Assembly: GCF_035987325.1 (NCBI RefSeq)
Contig: NZ_CP108488.1
Location: 434,001 to 498,000, forward strand
Length of the DNA stretch: 64,000 nucleotides
Direction of reading: 5' to 3'
Source: Streptomyces sp. NBC_01244
Lineage (GTDB): Bacteria > Actinomycetota > Actinomycetes > Streptomycetales > Streptomycetaceae
Shown here: positions 8,303 to 16,382 of the stretch, piece after piece
How positions within the stretch are numbered: the stretch's first letter is position 1
How the letters are laid out: every line of letters starts with the position of its first letter
Made by a program: the position numbers and the translations under genes
Notes under the pieces: model-generated
Told to the model about the DNA's origin: nothing
What the model saw: the letters and a program-made list of their open reading frames with translations, nothing else
Database searches by the model: none

Positions 8303-10934
8303 GTCGGTTCCTCTTCTTCTCTCGAGTGGTGCGATGGGTCACGGTCCCGGACGGGACCGGCTCTGGGGCCGCCGCGCGTTCGCGCAGCGGCGGGAGGAAC
8401 GGCAGGTGTGCGCGCCCACCGGGCGCAGCGCTGCCGAGGGCGAGGAGGGCGCCGGCCGTGCCCGTGGTGAGGTCCATGGACAGCCGCATCATCTGCTCGC
8501 CGGGGAAGGCCAGGTGGCCCTGGTAGGGCACGGCGTGCCGGGCCAGGGCGTCGATCTGGCGGGCGACGGCCGCGGGTCCGGTGCCCGGGCCCGGCGTGGT
8601 GGTCCGGGCCAGGTGCAGGATCATCCCGGCGGCGCCGCGCATCAGCCCGGGCTGGGCGTAGAAGGTCGCCTGGGCCGCCCGTACGATCTCGCGCCGGGCC
8701 TGCTCGAAGCGCTCGTCCGGGCCGTGCTCCAGCCAGTCGTCGAGCACCATGCCGATGCCTACGCTGCCCTCGCCGAGGTACGGCATCGTGCGCCAGCCCT
8801 CGTTCACCTGGAGGGTGCCGAACGCGCTGGTGACACAGCGGTCGAGGTCGCGGTGGAGCGCCTGGGCGGCCTGGACCAGCAGTTCCTTGTCACCGGTGCG
8901 CTCGTAGAGCCGTACGAGGAGCAGGGCGGGGCCGGAGTTGCCGTACAGCAGTCCCGCGCGGGCGGGGCGCTGCCCGGGCCGGGCGATCAGCTCGGCGCAG
9001 CGCAGGGCAGCGGTGTGCAGTTCGCCCTCGCCGCTCGCCGCGGCGAGGGCGTCGAGGGCGAGGCCGATGCCTGCGAGTCCGCCGTGCAGGTCGGGGCCCG
9101 CGCTCTCCCAGGGCTGGTGCAGCAGCTGGTCGGCGAGGGCGAGGGCCCGGTCGTGGTGTCCGAGCCGGTGCAGGGTCCAGGCCGTGCCGGCCAGGCCGTC
9201 GTAGAAGCCGAGCGGGGTGCCGGAGAGCGGCTCCAGGGTCCGGTCGAGGAGCCATTCCTCGGCCTCGGGCCAGGGACCGGCGCCGGTCTCGGCGAGGGCG
9301 TACAGCACGCCGGCGATCCCGTGGCCGAAGCCGGTGCCTCCACCGGGGTTGGCGAACTGGGCGATGTCGCCCGGGACGATGCGGTCCTCGCGGTCCGGGG
9401 TGGCGCTCGCACGCACCGCCGCGCTCATCGACGTACGGGCGGCGGGCCAGTCCCGCGGCTCGACCGGCAGGTACGGTCCGGCCGGTGCGGGCGGGCGGTC
9501 ACCCGGTGCGCCCTGCGGAACGCCGGAGAGGATCTCCCCGACGGCCTCGTCGAGGAACTGCCTGGGTACGGGGAACTGTTCGGCGACCACGGCGGCCAGA
9601 TGCACGGCCTTGGCCCGGTCGAGGACGAGCAGGCTGGTCAGCGGGAGGAAGAGGGCGAGCCGCAGGCAGGCGAGGGCGTAGCGGTCGACGGAGAACCCGC
9701 GCCGCCCGGCCGGGGCGACGAAGGCGGGGTTGGCCACGGTCTGCCGCAGTCCCTCGTCGACGTGCGCGGCCGCTTCGAAGTCCAGTAGTGAGACGGTGGG
9801 TTCGCCCGCCTCGTCCTCGGCCACCATGATGTTGAAGAGGTGGAGGTCGTTGAAGACCACGCCGCGGGCGTGCACGGCGTCGACGGCCTCCGTGACCTTC
9901 CGGTGGATGGTGAGGGCCCACTCGGTGTACGAGGCGAGCTCCGCCGGTTCGGGGTCCGCCTCGATCAGCGGGTGGCGGCGGGCGAAGTAGGTGTTGAGCG
10001 GTTTGCCCGCGAGGTGTTCCAGGACCAGGAAGTGGTGGTCGCCGACCGTGAACGTGCCGAGGACCGACGGGACGCAGTCGAGGCCCGCGAGCCGCTCCAG
10101 CGCGGCCCGTTCGCGGTGCAGCCGGGTCACGGCGTCGGCTCCGTCGGCGGCGAGGCCCGCGTACGGCCGGGCCTCCTTGAGGACCACGGACCCTCCGGTG
10201 CGGGTGTCCTTGCCGACGTACACGCCGCCGCCGTTGGAGAAGTGCAGCGCCCGCTCCACCGTGAAGGGAATCCCGGTCAGGGTGAGCGCGGAGCGTGCTT
10301 CGAGGTGCGGCTTCAGGAAGCCGGGCAGTTCGAGCCACTCCGGCGGCTGGAAGACCGGTCCGCGGCGGTCCGGTACGAGCCGCCCTTCGGGGGTCTCGAT
10401 CGCCGGGACCAGCTCGCCGTGCTCGTCGTAGCAGTGCCGCAGGGTGAAGCTGCCGTAGCGCAGGTGGACCGGTCCGGCGCCCCAGCGCAGATCGCTGAGG
10501 ATGTACGGGCCGGCCGCCCCCGCCAGCGCGGCGTCGAGGTCCTCCGCGATCCGGCGGCACTGCCCTTCGTCCGCGGGATACACGGTGATGAATTTCCCGC
10601 TCGCGGCGCGGTCGGCGTACTTGGCGTTGCGCAGGTGCAGCAGGTAGCGGCTCGGTACGAACTTGAAGGCGATGCGGCGCGCCGTGCAGTACTCGTACAC
10701 CGTCGTCAGCAGTGACTCGGCGTTGTCGAGCGTGGCCGAGACATGGATCTTCCAGCCCTGTGCGGGCAGTTCGGCATCGGTGGGACGCAGCGCGAGCCAG
10801 TCGCCGCTCCGGTGCGAGCGCCATCCCGGAGGGACGGGGGCGAGGGCGGCCGGATAGCTCTCGCCGGCCCGCCGGTACGGCGCGTCGTAGAACCACCGGT
10901 CCGCGTCGCAGAAGGCTGCGTACCCCTTGTTCAC
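8289..10934 (-). CDS. ramC: class III lanthipeptide synthetase LanKC (RamC/AmfT)
   Basis: 881 residues from GTG 10934. This start is preferred over 10973 because it gives the family-like N-terminus MNKGYAAFCDADRWFYD and has GAGGGAG upstream. Three parts are seen. Residues 1 to about 210 are lyase-like. Residues about 220-510 are a Ser/Thr kinase-like domain with VVLKEA (Lys253), FNDLHLFN (Asp363) and LLDFE (Asp385). Residues about 520-870 are a LanC-like cyclase that keeps repeats such as GHGIAGVLYAL and GFYDGLAGTAW. The cyclase lacks the zinc-binding Cys/His set of class I and II enzymes (GNSGP replaces the Cys motif), as expected for class III. It phosphorylates, eliminates and cyclises the RamS core. 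It is the first gene of the ram operon. Confidence 0.95.
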   Translation of the reverse strand: MNKGYAAFCDADRWFYDAPYRRAGESYPAALAPVPPGWRSHRSGDWLALRPTDAELPAQGWKIHVSATLDNAESLLTTVYEYCTARRIAFKFVPSRYLLHLRNAKYADRAASGKFITVYPADEGQCRRIAEDLDAALAGAAGPYILSDLRWGAGPVHLRYGSFTLRHCYDEHGELVPAIETPEGRLVPDRRGPVFQPPEWLELPGFLKPHLEARSALTLTGIPFTVERALHFSNGGGVYVGKDTRTGGSVVLKEARPYAGLAADGADAVTRLHRERAALERLAGLDCVPSVLGTFTVGDHHFLVLEHLAGKPLNTYFARRHPLIEADPEPAELASYTEWALTIHRKVTEAVDAVHARGVVFNDLHLFNIMVAEDEAGEPTVSLLDFEAAAHVDEGLRQTVANPAFVAPAGRRGFSVDRYALACLRLALFLPLTSLLVLDRAKAVHLAAVVAEQFPVPRQFLDEAVGEILSGVPQGAPGDRPPAPAGPYLPVEPRDWPAARTSMSAAVRASATPDREDRIVPGDIAQFANPGGGTGFGHGIAGVLYALAETGAGPWPEAEEWLLDRTLEPLSGTPLGFYDGLAGTAWTLHRLGHHDRALALADQLLHQPWESAGPDLHGGLAGIGLALDALAAASGEGELHTAALRCAELIARPGQRPARAGLLYGNSGPALLLVRLYERTGDKELLVQAAQALHRDLDRCVTSAFGTLQVNEGWRTMPYLGEGSVGIGMVLDDWLEHGPDERFEQARREIVRAAQATFYAQPGLMRGAAGMILHLARTTTPGPGTGPAAVARQIDALARHAVPYQGHLAFPGEQMMRLSMDLTTGTAGALLALGSAAPGGRAHLPFLPPLRERAAAPEPVPSGTVTHRTTREKKRNRHDPS

Positions 10935-10968
10935 ACCTGCTCCCTCGGTCGGTTGCAGGACTGACCGT

Positions 10969-11010
10969 GTCACGCGCGGCGCGGGCGCCGACAGTCACGG
11001 CTGTCACGGA
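10969..11010. promoter_or_regulatory. candidate ramC operator: repeated gtcacg and an inverted repeat
   Basis: Upstream of ramC, gtcacg occurs at 10969-10974, 10994-10999 and 11003-11008. The last two fall within and beside the inverted repeat gacagtcacggctgtc (10990-11005). RamR is known to bind repeated sites upstream of ramC in Streptomyces coelicolor. Whether these are RamR sites is inference; no clear -10/-35 pair was found. Confidence 0.35.
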
Positions 11011-11161
11011 TGGGGTGTGCAGTACTCACGCGTAACGAGGCTCCGCTTCGGGTCGCGGGAAGGGGCGCTGTGGGGTGTCGGCGCCCCCGGCAGGACCGTC
11101 CCGATGAGGGCGGCCACCACCACCGGCGCATGCGCGGGGCCCCGCCGGGCACGCGCACGGC

Positions 11162-11570
11162 ATGACCGTCATCCCCCGCGCGGCAGCACGTCGAGGCCAT
11201 CCACGCGTCATGGCCCGCGCGGCACGCACCCGCGCCGAGCTGCGGCGTACGGCCGTCCATGCCTGGACGGACAGCCTGGCCGACCACGCGGCCTCCCTCA
11301 GTTACCTGGCGGTGTTCCGGCGCGCCCTGCACGCGATGCACGGGGTACCCGACACGCGGCCACCGCTTCGCGCGGCCCACACCCTGGTCGTCAACGCCTT
11401 GGTGCCTCCTGGTCATGATCCTGTTCCGCACCGGCCCGGCCGGCCGCCTCGGGGCTCTTCACCCTGTACACGGAGCTCAACACCTACGGTTCGCCAACCT
11501 GGCGCTGCTCGCCGGCGCCCGTTTCAACGCCGAACGGGCCCGGGGCGTAGCCACCCGGACCCAGGCCTGA
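11162..11570 (+). pseudogene. decayed YihY/BrkB-like membrane protein gene
   Basis: Two pieces of one family occur in different frames. The first (frame from 11162) contains VHAWTDSLADHAASLSYLAV, like the N-terminal start of YihY/UPF0761 proteins just before their first membrane helix. The second, in the frame ending at 11570, contains FANLALLAGARFNAERARG, like the family's conserved C-terminal LGAEFNAELER region. The roughly 200 residues of membrane core between them are missing or scrambled, and an intact protein would be over 250 residues. The reading is an internal deletion plus frameshift in a former YihY gene. The match is from recalled family motifs. Confidence 0.5.
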
Positions 11571-11619
11571 GCATCGGCGGCCCCGGTCGGGGCGGCGCGG
11601 ATCTCCCTCCCGGCGCCGG

Positions 11620-12027
11620 TCAGCGGCGTCGCGAGGTCCCCCGTCGTGCGCGCCGGACGATCAGGGCGCCGGCCAGTACGCCGACGGCCGCAGTCAGCGC
11701 GGTACGGCTGCTCCGCACGGCGGCCGCGGCCTGAACCGCCTTGCCCCGCACGGAGTCGAGTCCGTTGTGCTTGCCCTTGCCCTTGCCGTTGCCCTGGTCC
11801 GCCGCGAGCCGCCCTACGTGCGCGGCCGCATCCCGCAGCCGAGCGGCGGCCTGCCCGACCTGACCCTTGACGCCGGCCATCCCGTCGTGGGCCCGCCCCG
11901 AGGCGTCCACCTTGGAGGACAGCGCTTCGACCGTCCGCCCGATCTCCTTCCGCGTGCGCGCGACCTGCCGCCGGACCTCCTGTGCGGTGGGGAGGGACGT
12001 GCTGCCGTGTGACCCGGTCTTCGTCAT
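11620..12027 (-). CDS. DUF3618 family protein
   Basis: 135 residues from ATG 12027 with aaaggg upstream. The first 45 residues (EVRRQVARTRKEIGRTVEAL followed by SSKVD) are the hallmark of DUF3618. An Ala/Lys-rich middle section contains GNGKGKGKHNG. The end has a short hydrophobic stretch (TALTAAVGVLAGALIV) followed by RRARRG, which suggests membrane anchoring with a basic tail. Such proteins usually accompany holin-like or DUF4235 stress-related membrane proteins in actinomycetes; none is adjacent here. Function is unknown. Confidence 0.8.
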   Translation of the reverse strand: MTKTGSHGSTSLPTAQEVRRQVARTRKEIGRTVEALSSKVDASGRAHDGMAGVKGQVGQAAARLRDAAAHVGRLAADQGNGKGKGKHNGLDSVRGKAVQAAAAVRSSRTALTAAVGVLAGALIVRRARRGTSRRR

Positions 12028-12143
12028 CGAGGTGCCCTTTCCTTCGAATCCTTCTCCGCTTGCCTGGGCTGTCTGCTGCGCGGATGCCCGGTAACGGGCC
12101 GATAACGCACAGGAGACCGGGTTCGCCCGGCGCGGCCGCGCCG

Positions 12144-12194
12144 GACCAAGGCAGTGGGCCCGGACTCGAGGAGTCCGGGCCCACTGCCTTGGTC
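12144..12194 (-). terminator. very strong hairpin terminator after the 21-codon ORF
   Basis: A 24-bp perfect stem (12144-12167 with 12171-12194) has a 3-nt loop and starts 4 bp after the stop codon at 12198-12200. It is the longest perfect stem noticed in the window. No T-run follows. Confidence 0.85.
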
Positions 12195-12197
12195 TGA

Positions 12198-12263
12198 TCA
12201 GGCCGGCGGGATGCCGAGGGGGCTGCCGGTGGTCGAATTGTAACTCCACACATGTTCAGTCAC
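12198..12263 (-). CDS. 21-residue peptide ORF with its own RBS and terminator
   Basis: GTG at 12263 is preceded by GGAGGAG (12274-12280, 10-bp spacer). The peptide begins MTEHVWSYN, continues STTG and ends SPLGIPPA, then TGA. The 24-bp terminator hairpin follows at once, so this short ORF looks like a complete transcription unit between the desaturase and DUF3618 genes. It has no signal peptide, Cys or hydrophobic segment. It could be a small functional protein, a leader peptide whose hairpin controls the DUF3618 gene downstream, or the coding part of a small RNA. It was not recognised as a member of any known peptide family. Confidence 0.5.
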   Translation of the reverse strand: MTEHVWSYNSTTGSPLGIPPA

Positions 12264-12415
12264 GCGAAAACAACTCCTCCGGTCATGGGAAAACGGCGGG
12301 CAATTCCCTGCCGTCCAGAAAGGGAAGAAGGGGAAGAAGGGGAATCATGATGATTGACCTCCGCCGGGCCGTCTGCCCCGTTCCCGCCCACTCACACAGG
12401 CGAATTCGTGAAGGC

Positions 12416-13477
12416 TCAGGTGGTGCGGGGCTGCCGCACGCGGGGCCGGCGGAGAGGGGCGCCCGCGTGGTGGAGGCTGGCGAGAGTCTGTCGGTAGGAG
12501 TTGATCAGGCTCGTCTCCAGGTAGCTCACTCCGAGCTCCTGGCAATGACCGCGGACGATGGCCTGGGCCCGGCGCAGGTGCGGGCTGGGCATGCTCGGGA
12601 AGAGGTGGTGCTCGATCTGGTAGTTCAGGCCGCCGAGCACGATGTCGGTCAACCGGCCGCCCCGCACATCGCGGGAGGTCAGCACCTGGCGGCGCAGGAA
12701 GTCCGGCCGGTCCGCGCCGCGCAGGGTCGGCATGCCCTTGTGGTTCGGGGCGAAGATGGATCCGAGGTAGATGCCGAAGAGGCACTGGTGGACCATCAGG
12801 AACGCGATCGCCTTGCCGGGCGGAAGCACCAGGAACAACGCACCGAGGTAGACCGCGATGTGCGTGAAGAGGAGGATGCCCTCCCACGCCCGGTTCTTCA
12901 GGGTGCCGTCGGCCAGGGACCGGATCCCGGACACGTGCAGGTTAAAGCCTTCCAGCGTGAGCAGTGGGAAGAACAAGAAGGCCTGGGAGCGCCCCAGGAA
13001 CCGCGGTAGCCCCTTCGCGGTCCGGGCCTGGTCCTGTGTCCAGACGAGGATGTCCGGGTCGAGATCGGGGTCGAGGTCCTCGTGGTTCGGGTTGGCGTGG
13101 TGCCGGCTGTGCTTGTCCTGCCACCAGCCGTATCCCATCCCGATGCCGAGGTTCCCGGCGAGACGCCCGGACAGCTCGCTGGACCTGCGCAGGCGGAAGA
13201 CCTGCCGGTGCGCGACGTCGTGCGCCAGCAGTGCCACCTGCCCGAAGACGGCGGCCAGGAATCCGGCGGCCAGCAGGGTCCACCAGCTGTTCCCGATCAG
13301 CACGAAGGCCGTGCACCCCAGGGCGTAGAGAGTCATCACGACGGTGATGCGCAGTGCGTAGTAGCCCGGGCGCCGACCCATCAGTCCGGCCGCCTGGATC
13401 TTCTTGGACAACCGGGCGAAGTCGCTCCCCGTTTCCGCCCCTGCGGGCGGGGGTCGCACCTTCTCCACAGAGTTCAT
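12416..13477 (-). CDS. membrane fatty acid desaturase
   Basis: 353 residues from ATG 13477, with GGAGAG 9 bp upstream. It has the three histidine boxes of acyl-lipid desaturases: HDVAH, HSRHH (just after GWWQDK), and QIEHHLF. Hydrophobic pairs lie around residues 45-90 and 185-240. These di-iron membrane enzymes introduce a double bond into fatty acyl chains using O2 and an electron donor. No ferredoxin or reductase gene is adjacent. Nothing specific links it to the PKS 3 kb away, although an unsaturated acyl starter would be possible. Confidence 0.92.
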   Translation of the reverse strand: MNSVEKVRPPPAGAETGSDFARLSKKIQAAGLMGRRPGYYALRITVVMTLYALGCTAFVLIGNSWWTLLAAGFLAAVFGQVALLAHDVAHRQVFRLRRSSELSGRLAGNLGIGMGYGWWQDKHSRHHANPNHEDLDPDLDPDILVWTQDQARTAKGLPRFLGRSQAFLFFPLLTLEGFNLHVSGIRSLADGTLKNRAWEGILLFTHIAVYLGALFLVLPPGKAIAFLMVHQCLFGIYLGSIFAPNHKGMPTLRGADRPDFLRRQVLTSRDVRGGRLTDIVLGGLNYQIEHHLFPSMPSPHLRRAQAIVRGHCQELGVSYLETSLINSYRQTLASLHHAGAPLRRPRVRQPRTT

Positions 13478-13587
13478 GATCGGACGCCGCTCTCCACAGC
13501 CTTGGCGTGGCTCCCTTCCACGACCCCGGCCAGGCGAGGTCCTCCTCTGACGGAGGTGGGAGTCGCCGGGCGTCCGTGGCGCACCGG

Positions 13588-13746
13588 CTACCAATAGTGG
13601 CGCCGTCCGCCGACCGCGTGCCCGACCGAGCCCAGAATCCAGAATACCGCGCCCACCACGAGCAGAATGATCCCGATGGTCCACAGGATGGAGATTCCGG
13701 TCAGGAATCCGATGAGCAGGAGGATGAGTCCGGCGAAAATCATCAT
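13588..13746 (-). CDS. DUF6131-type small membrane protein
   Basis: 52 residues, nearly all hydrophobic, with two short helices (MIFAGLILLLIGFLTGISIL and WTIGIILLVVGAVFWILG) and a basic tail ending GGRRHYW. ATG 13746 or the adjacent ATG 13743 can serve as start, with gagg just upstream. Proteins of this pattern are common near stress-induced genes in actinomycetes. A GGGTAC element in the divergent region (13810-13815 on the opposite strand) resembles a SigB-type -10. Confidence 0.75.
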   Translation of the reverse strand: MMIFAGLILLLIGFLTGISILWTIGIILLVVGAVFWILGSVGHAVGGRRHYW

Positions 13747-14048
13747 GGCCTCGTTCTCGTGTCGGGAATTCGACGGAACGGTTGATCCGCCGGGTGCTTC
13801 ACATTGCGTGTACCCGATAATTTCGTCCTCAGCTGTCGATCGGCCCTGAACTTCCGCGGTGGAAATTCCCCCGCGAAACCGGTCGATGATCGCGCGTACG
13901 GGGGGCACGGAGGACACGGAGGGGACGTGTCACGTCGTGTCAAGTAACGAATAGCAGGGGCTACGGCCCCGTCACCGGCCGGGGCACGGTGGAAATCCAC
14001 CGTCCTGCACCAGAGCAGGACGAGCCGCCACCCGGATCGGAGACCCCG
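13747..14048. other. 302-bp divergent intergenic region with candidate control sites
   Basis: On the minus strand GGGTAC (13810-13815) resembles the Streptomyces SigB -10 and would serve the DUF6131 gene; no convincing -35 was found at the right distance. Near the MMPL side there is a 13-bp palindrome, gacgtgtcacgtc (13924-13936), overlapping a repeated gtgtca. It may be an operator for the exporter. Both are pattern matches only. Confidence 0.35.
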
Positions 14049-16274
14049 ATGTCCCGTCGCGCAGGTGTCTTCGTGACCCGCCGTCCCGGACTCGTCCTCT
14101 TCGCCGCCCTCGTGTTCCTCGCGCTGTCCGTCGTGTTCGGTGCGGGGGCCACCGGCCGGCTGAAGACGCAGGGGTACGACGATCCCCGGTCCCAGTCCAG
14201 CCGCGCCGCCCGCGTGGCCGCCGAGCGCCTGGGGGCCTCCCCCAACCTGGTCGTCGTCGCAGAGGCCCGCGACGGTTCCGTCGACGGCCCGGCGGCCCGG
14301 AGCGCGGGCGAGGACCTGACCCGCCGGCTCGCCGCCCAGCCGCACGTGAGCGCCGTGACCTCGTACTGGACCGGCGGTGCGGCGGAGCTGCGCAGCCGGA
14401 CCGGCGACGCGGCCATGGTGGTCGCGCACGTGGACGGGGACGGCGAACAGCTCGGTGCGCGGGTCGAGCGGCTGAGCGAGGAGCTGACCGCCCCCGGCGC
14501 TCCCGGTGCCCCCGGCGCTCCCGACGCGGCCCTGACCGTGCACGTGGGCGGGTCGGCGCTCACCGACGCCGAGCTCCAGGACATCGCGGAGTCCGACCTG
14601 AAGCGGGCCGAGGCCGTCGTGCTGCCGGGCACCCTGATCCTGCTGGTCCTGGCGTTCGGCAGCGTCGTGGCGGCCGCGCTGCCGCTGCTGATCGGAGTCC
14701 TCGCCATCGCCGGGACCCTGCTGGTCCTGAGCGTCCTCGGCTCCGTCACCGACGTGTCCGTGTTCGCACTGAACCTCACCACGGCGCTCGGCCTGGGGCT
14801 GGGCATCGATTACGGGCTGCTGATCGTCTCGCGGTTCCGCGAGGAGCTCGCCGCCGGGTACCTGCCGCGGACGGCCGCCATCCGGACCGTGCGCACCGCC
14901 GGCCACACGATCGCCTTCAGCGCCGCGACGGTCTCCGCCGCGCTCGCGACGCTGCTGGTGTTCCCGCCGTACTTCCTGCGCTCCTTCGCCTACGCGGGCA
15001 TCGCCGTGGTGGCCATCGCCGCCGTGAGCGCCGTGACCGTCCTGCCCGCTCTGCTCACGCTGCTCGGCAAGCGGGTGAACGCCTGGCCCGTGCCGTGGCG
15101 CCGCCGGGCCCGTACGGGTTCCGGATCGCGCTTCTGGGAGGGGCTGGCGCGGTTCGTCGTACGCCGCCCGCTGCTCGCGGCGCTGCCGGTGATCGGCCTG
15201 CTGCTGGTCCTCGCCGCGCCGTTCGCGCACGCCGGTTTCGCCACCCCCGACGACCGGGCGCTGCCGACGAGCGCGGCCAGCCGGCAGACCGGTGACCTGG
15301 TGCGCGACGCGTTCGACATGAAGGGCGCCGACGCGCTCACCGTCTCCGTGACGGGCACGGCGCCCCGGTCGGCGAAGGAGGACTACGTCCGCAGGCTGTC
15401 CGCGCTCCCCCATGTCGCCCAGGTTTCCCCGGTCGCCGGATCCGAGGGCGACGGTCCGGCCCAGCTCTCCGTGGTGCCGCGGGTCGACCCCCGCTCGCGG
15501 GCGGCCCAGCAGCTCGTGCACGACGTCCGCGAGACCCCCGCCCCGGCAGGCACCGAGGTCCTGGTCGGCGGACCGAGCGCGGTACTGGTCGACGCCAAGG
15601 ACACGGTGGGGGGCCGGATTCCGCTGGCGCTCGGCCTGATCACCGCCACCACGTTCGTGCTGCTCTTCGGCTTCACGCGCAGCCTGCTCCTGCCTCTGAA
15701 GGCCATCGCGCTGAACGCCCTGAGCCTGACGGCCGTCCTGGGAGCGATGGTGTGGATCTTCCAGACGGGCCATCTGAGCGGCCTGCTCGGCTTCACGCCC
15801 GGACCGCTCAGCACGACCATGCCGGTGCTGCTGTTCTGCATCCTCTTCGGACTCTCGGTGGACTACGAGGTGTTCGTCCTGGCCCGGATCAAGGAGGCGC
15901 GCGACGCCGGAGAAGGCAACACCGACTCGATCGTCACGGGCATCGCCCGGACGGGAGGCATCGTCACCACAGCCGGAGCCCTGCTCGCGTTCACCCTCTT
16001 GAGCTTCGGTACCTCCCAGGTCTCCCTCCTGCAGTTCTTCGGCATCGGCGCGGGTCTGGGCGTCCTCCTCGACGCCACGCTCGTGCGGGGCGTCCTCGTA
16101 CCGGCGCTCATGCGCCTGGCGGGCGGCCTGAACTGGTGGGCACCGAAGGCGCTGAGGCCCAAGGTGCCGGAGCCGCCGCCCCGGCGGCCACCGGCCACCG
16201 CGAGGCGGTGCGCCCCGGGCCGCTGCTCTCCGAGCCGCACCGTCGTCCGTACCCACGCCCACGCGCGCCGCTGA
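14049..16274 (+). CDS. MMPL-family (RND) membrane transporter
   Basis: 741 residues from ATG 14049, with cggag 6 bp upstream. It has the duplicated architecture of MmpL/ActII-3-type exporters: one N-terminal helix, a large extracytoplasmic domain, then a helix block with LGLGLGIDYGLLIVSRFREE. A second extracytoplasmic domain (FATPDDRALPTSAASRQTGD) and a second helix block with FGLSVDYEVFVLARIKE follow. The Asp-Tyr motifs in both halves are the proton-relay positions. Such proteins export lipids or polyketides. It is 108 bp upstream of, and co-directional with, the PKS-oxoamine synthase gene. Export of that product is a reasonable inference. Confidence 0.92.
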   Translation: MSRRAGVFVTRRPGLVLFAALVFLALSVVFGAGATGRLKTQGYDDPRSQSSRAARVAAERLGASPNLVVVAEARDGSVDGPAARSAGEDLTRRLAAQPHVSAVTSYWTGGAAELRSRTGDAAMVVAHVDGDGEQLGARVERLSEELTAPGAPGAPGAPDAALTVHVGGSALTDAELQDIAESDLKRAEAVVLPGTLILLVLAFGSVVAAALPLLIGVLAIAGTLLVLSVLGSVTDVSVFALNLTTALGLGLGIDYGLLIVSRFREELAAGYLPRTAAIRTVRTAGHTIAFSAATVSAALATLLVFPPYFLRSFAYAGIAVVAIAAVSAVTVLPALLTLLGKRVNAWPVPWRRRARTGSGSRFWEGLARFVVRRPLLAALPVIGLLLVLAAPFAHAGFATPDDRALPTSAASRQTGDLVRDAFDMKGADALTVSVTGTAPRSAKEDYVRRLSALPHVAQVSPVAGSEGDGPAQLSVVPRVDPRSRAAQQLVHDVRETPAPAGTEVLVGGPSAVLVDAKDTVGGRIPLALGLITATTFVLLFGFTRSLLLPLKAIALNALSLTAVLGAMVWIFQTGHLSGLLGFTPGPLSTTMPVLLFCILFGLSVDYEVFVLARIKEARDAGEGNTDSIVTGIARTGGIVTTAGALLAFTLLSFGTSQVSLLQFFGIGAGLGVLLDATLVRGVLVPALMRLAGGLNWWAPKALRPKVPEPPPRRPPATARRCAPGRCSPSRTVVRTHAHARR

Positions 16275-16382
16275 CCACCAGGCGCTCACCCTCCCCCATC
16301 CGGTCCTGCCCCCGCTTCATCCCGCCCCTCCAGCTCCGCCCAGCCCCGGCCACCGTCCAGGGCGCTACGACAAGGAAGACCC

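Noticed and set aside
8178..9788. 536-codon plus-strand frame opposite ramC and ramS
   Set aside because: Shadow of ramC; it lacks an RBS and motifs, while ramC/ramS are unmistakable.
12327..12352. Purine-rich gaagggg-type repeat upstream of the 21-codon ORF
   Set aside because: It resembles several ribosome-binding sites in a row on the plus strand, but no coding frame of note follows; treated as simple sequence.
13743..16289. 848-codon minus-strand frame covering the MMPL gene
   Set aside because: Composition is low-complexity Gln/Arg/Gly with no domain, and the plus strand encodes a full MMPL transporter with 12 helices.
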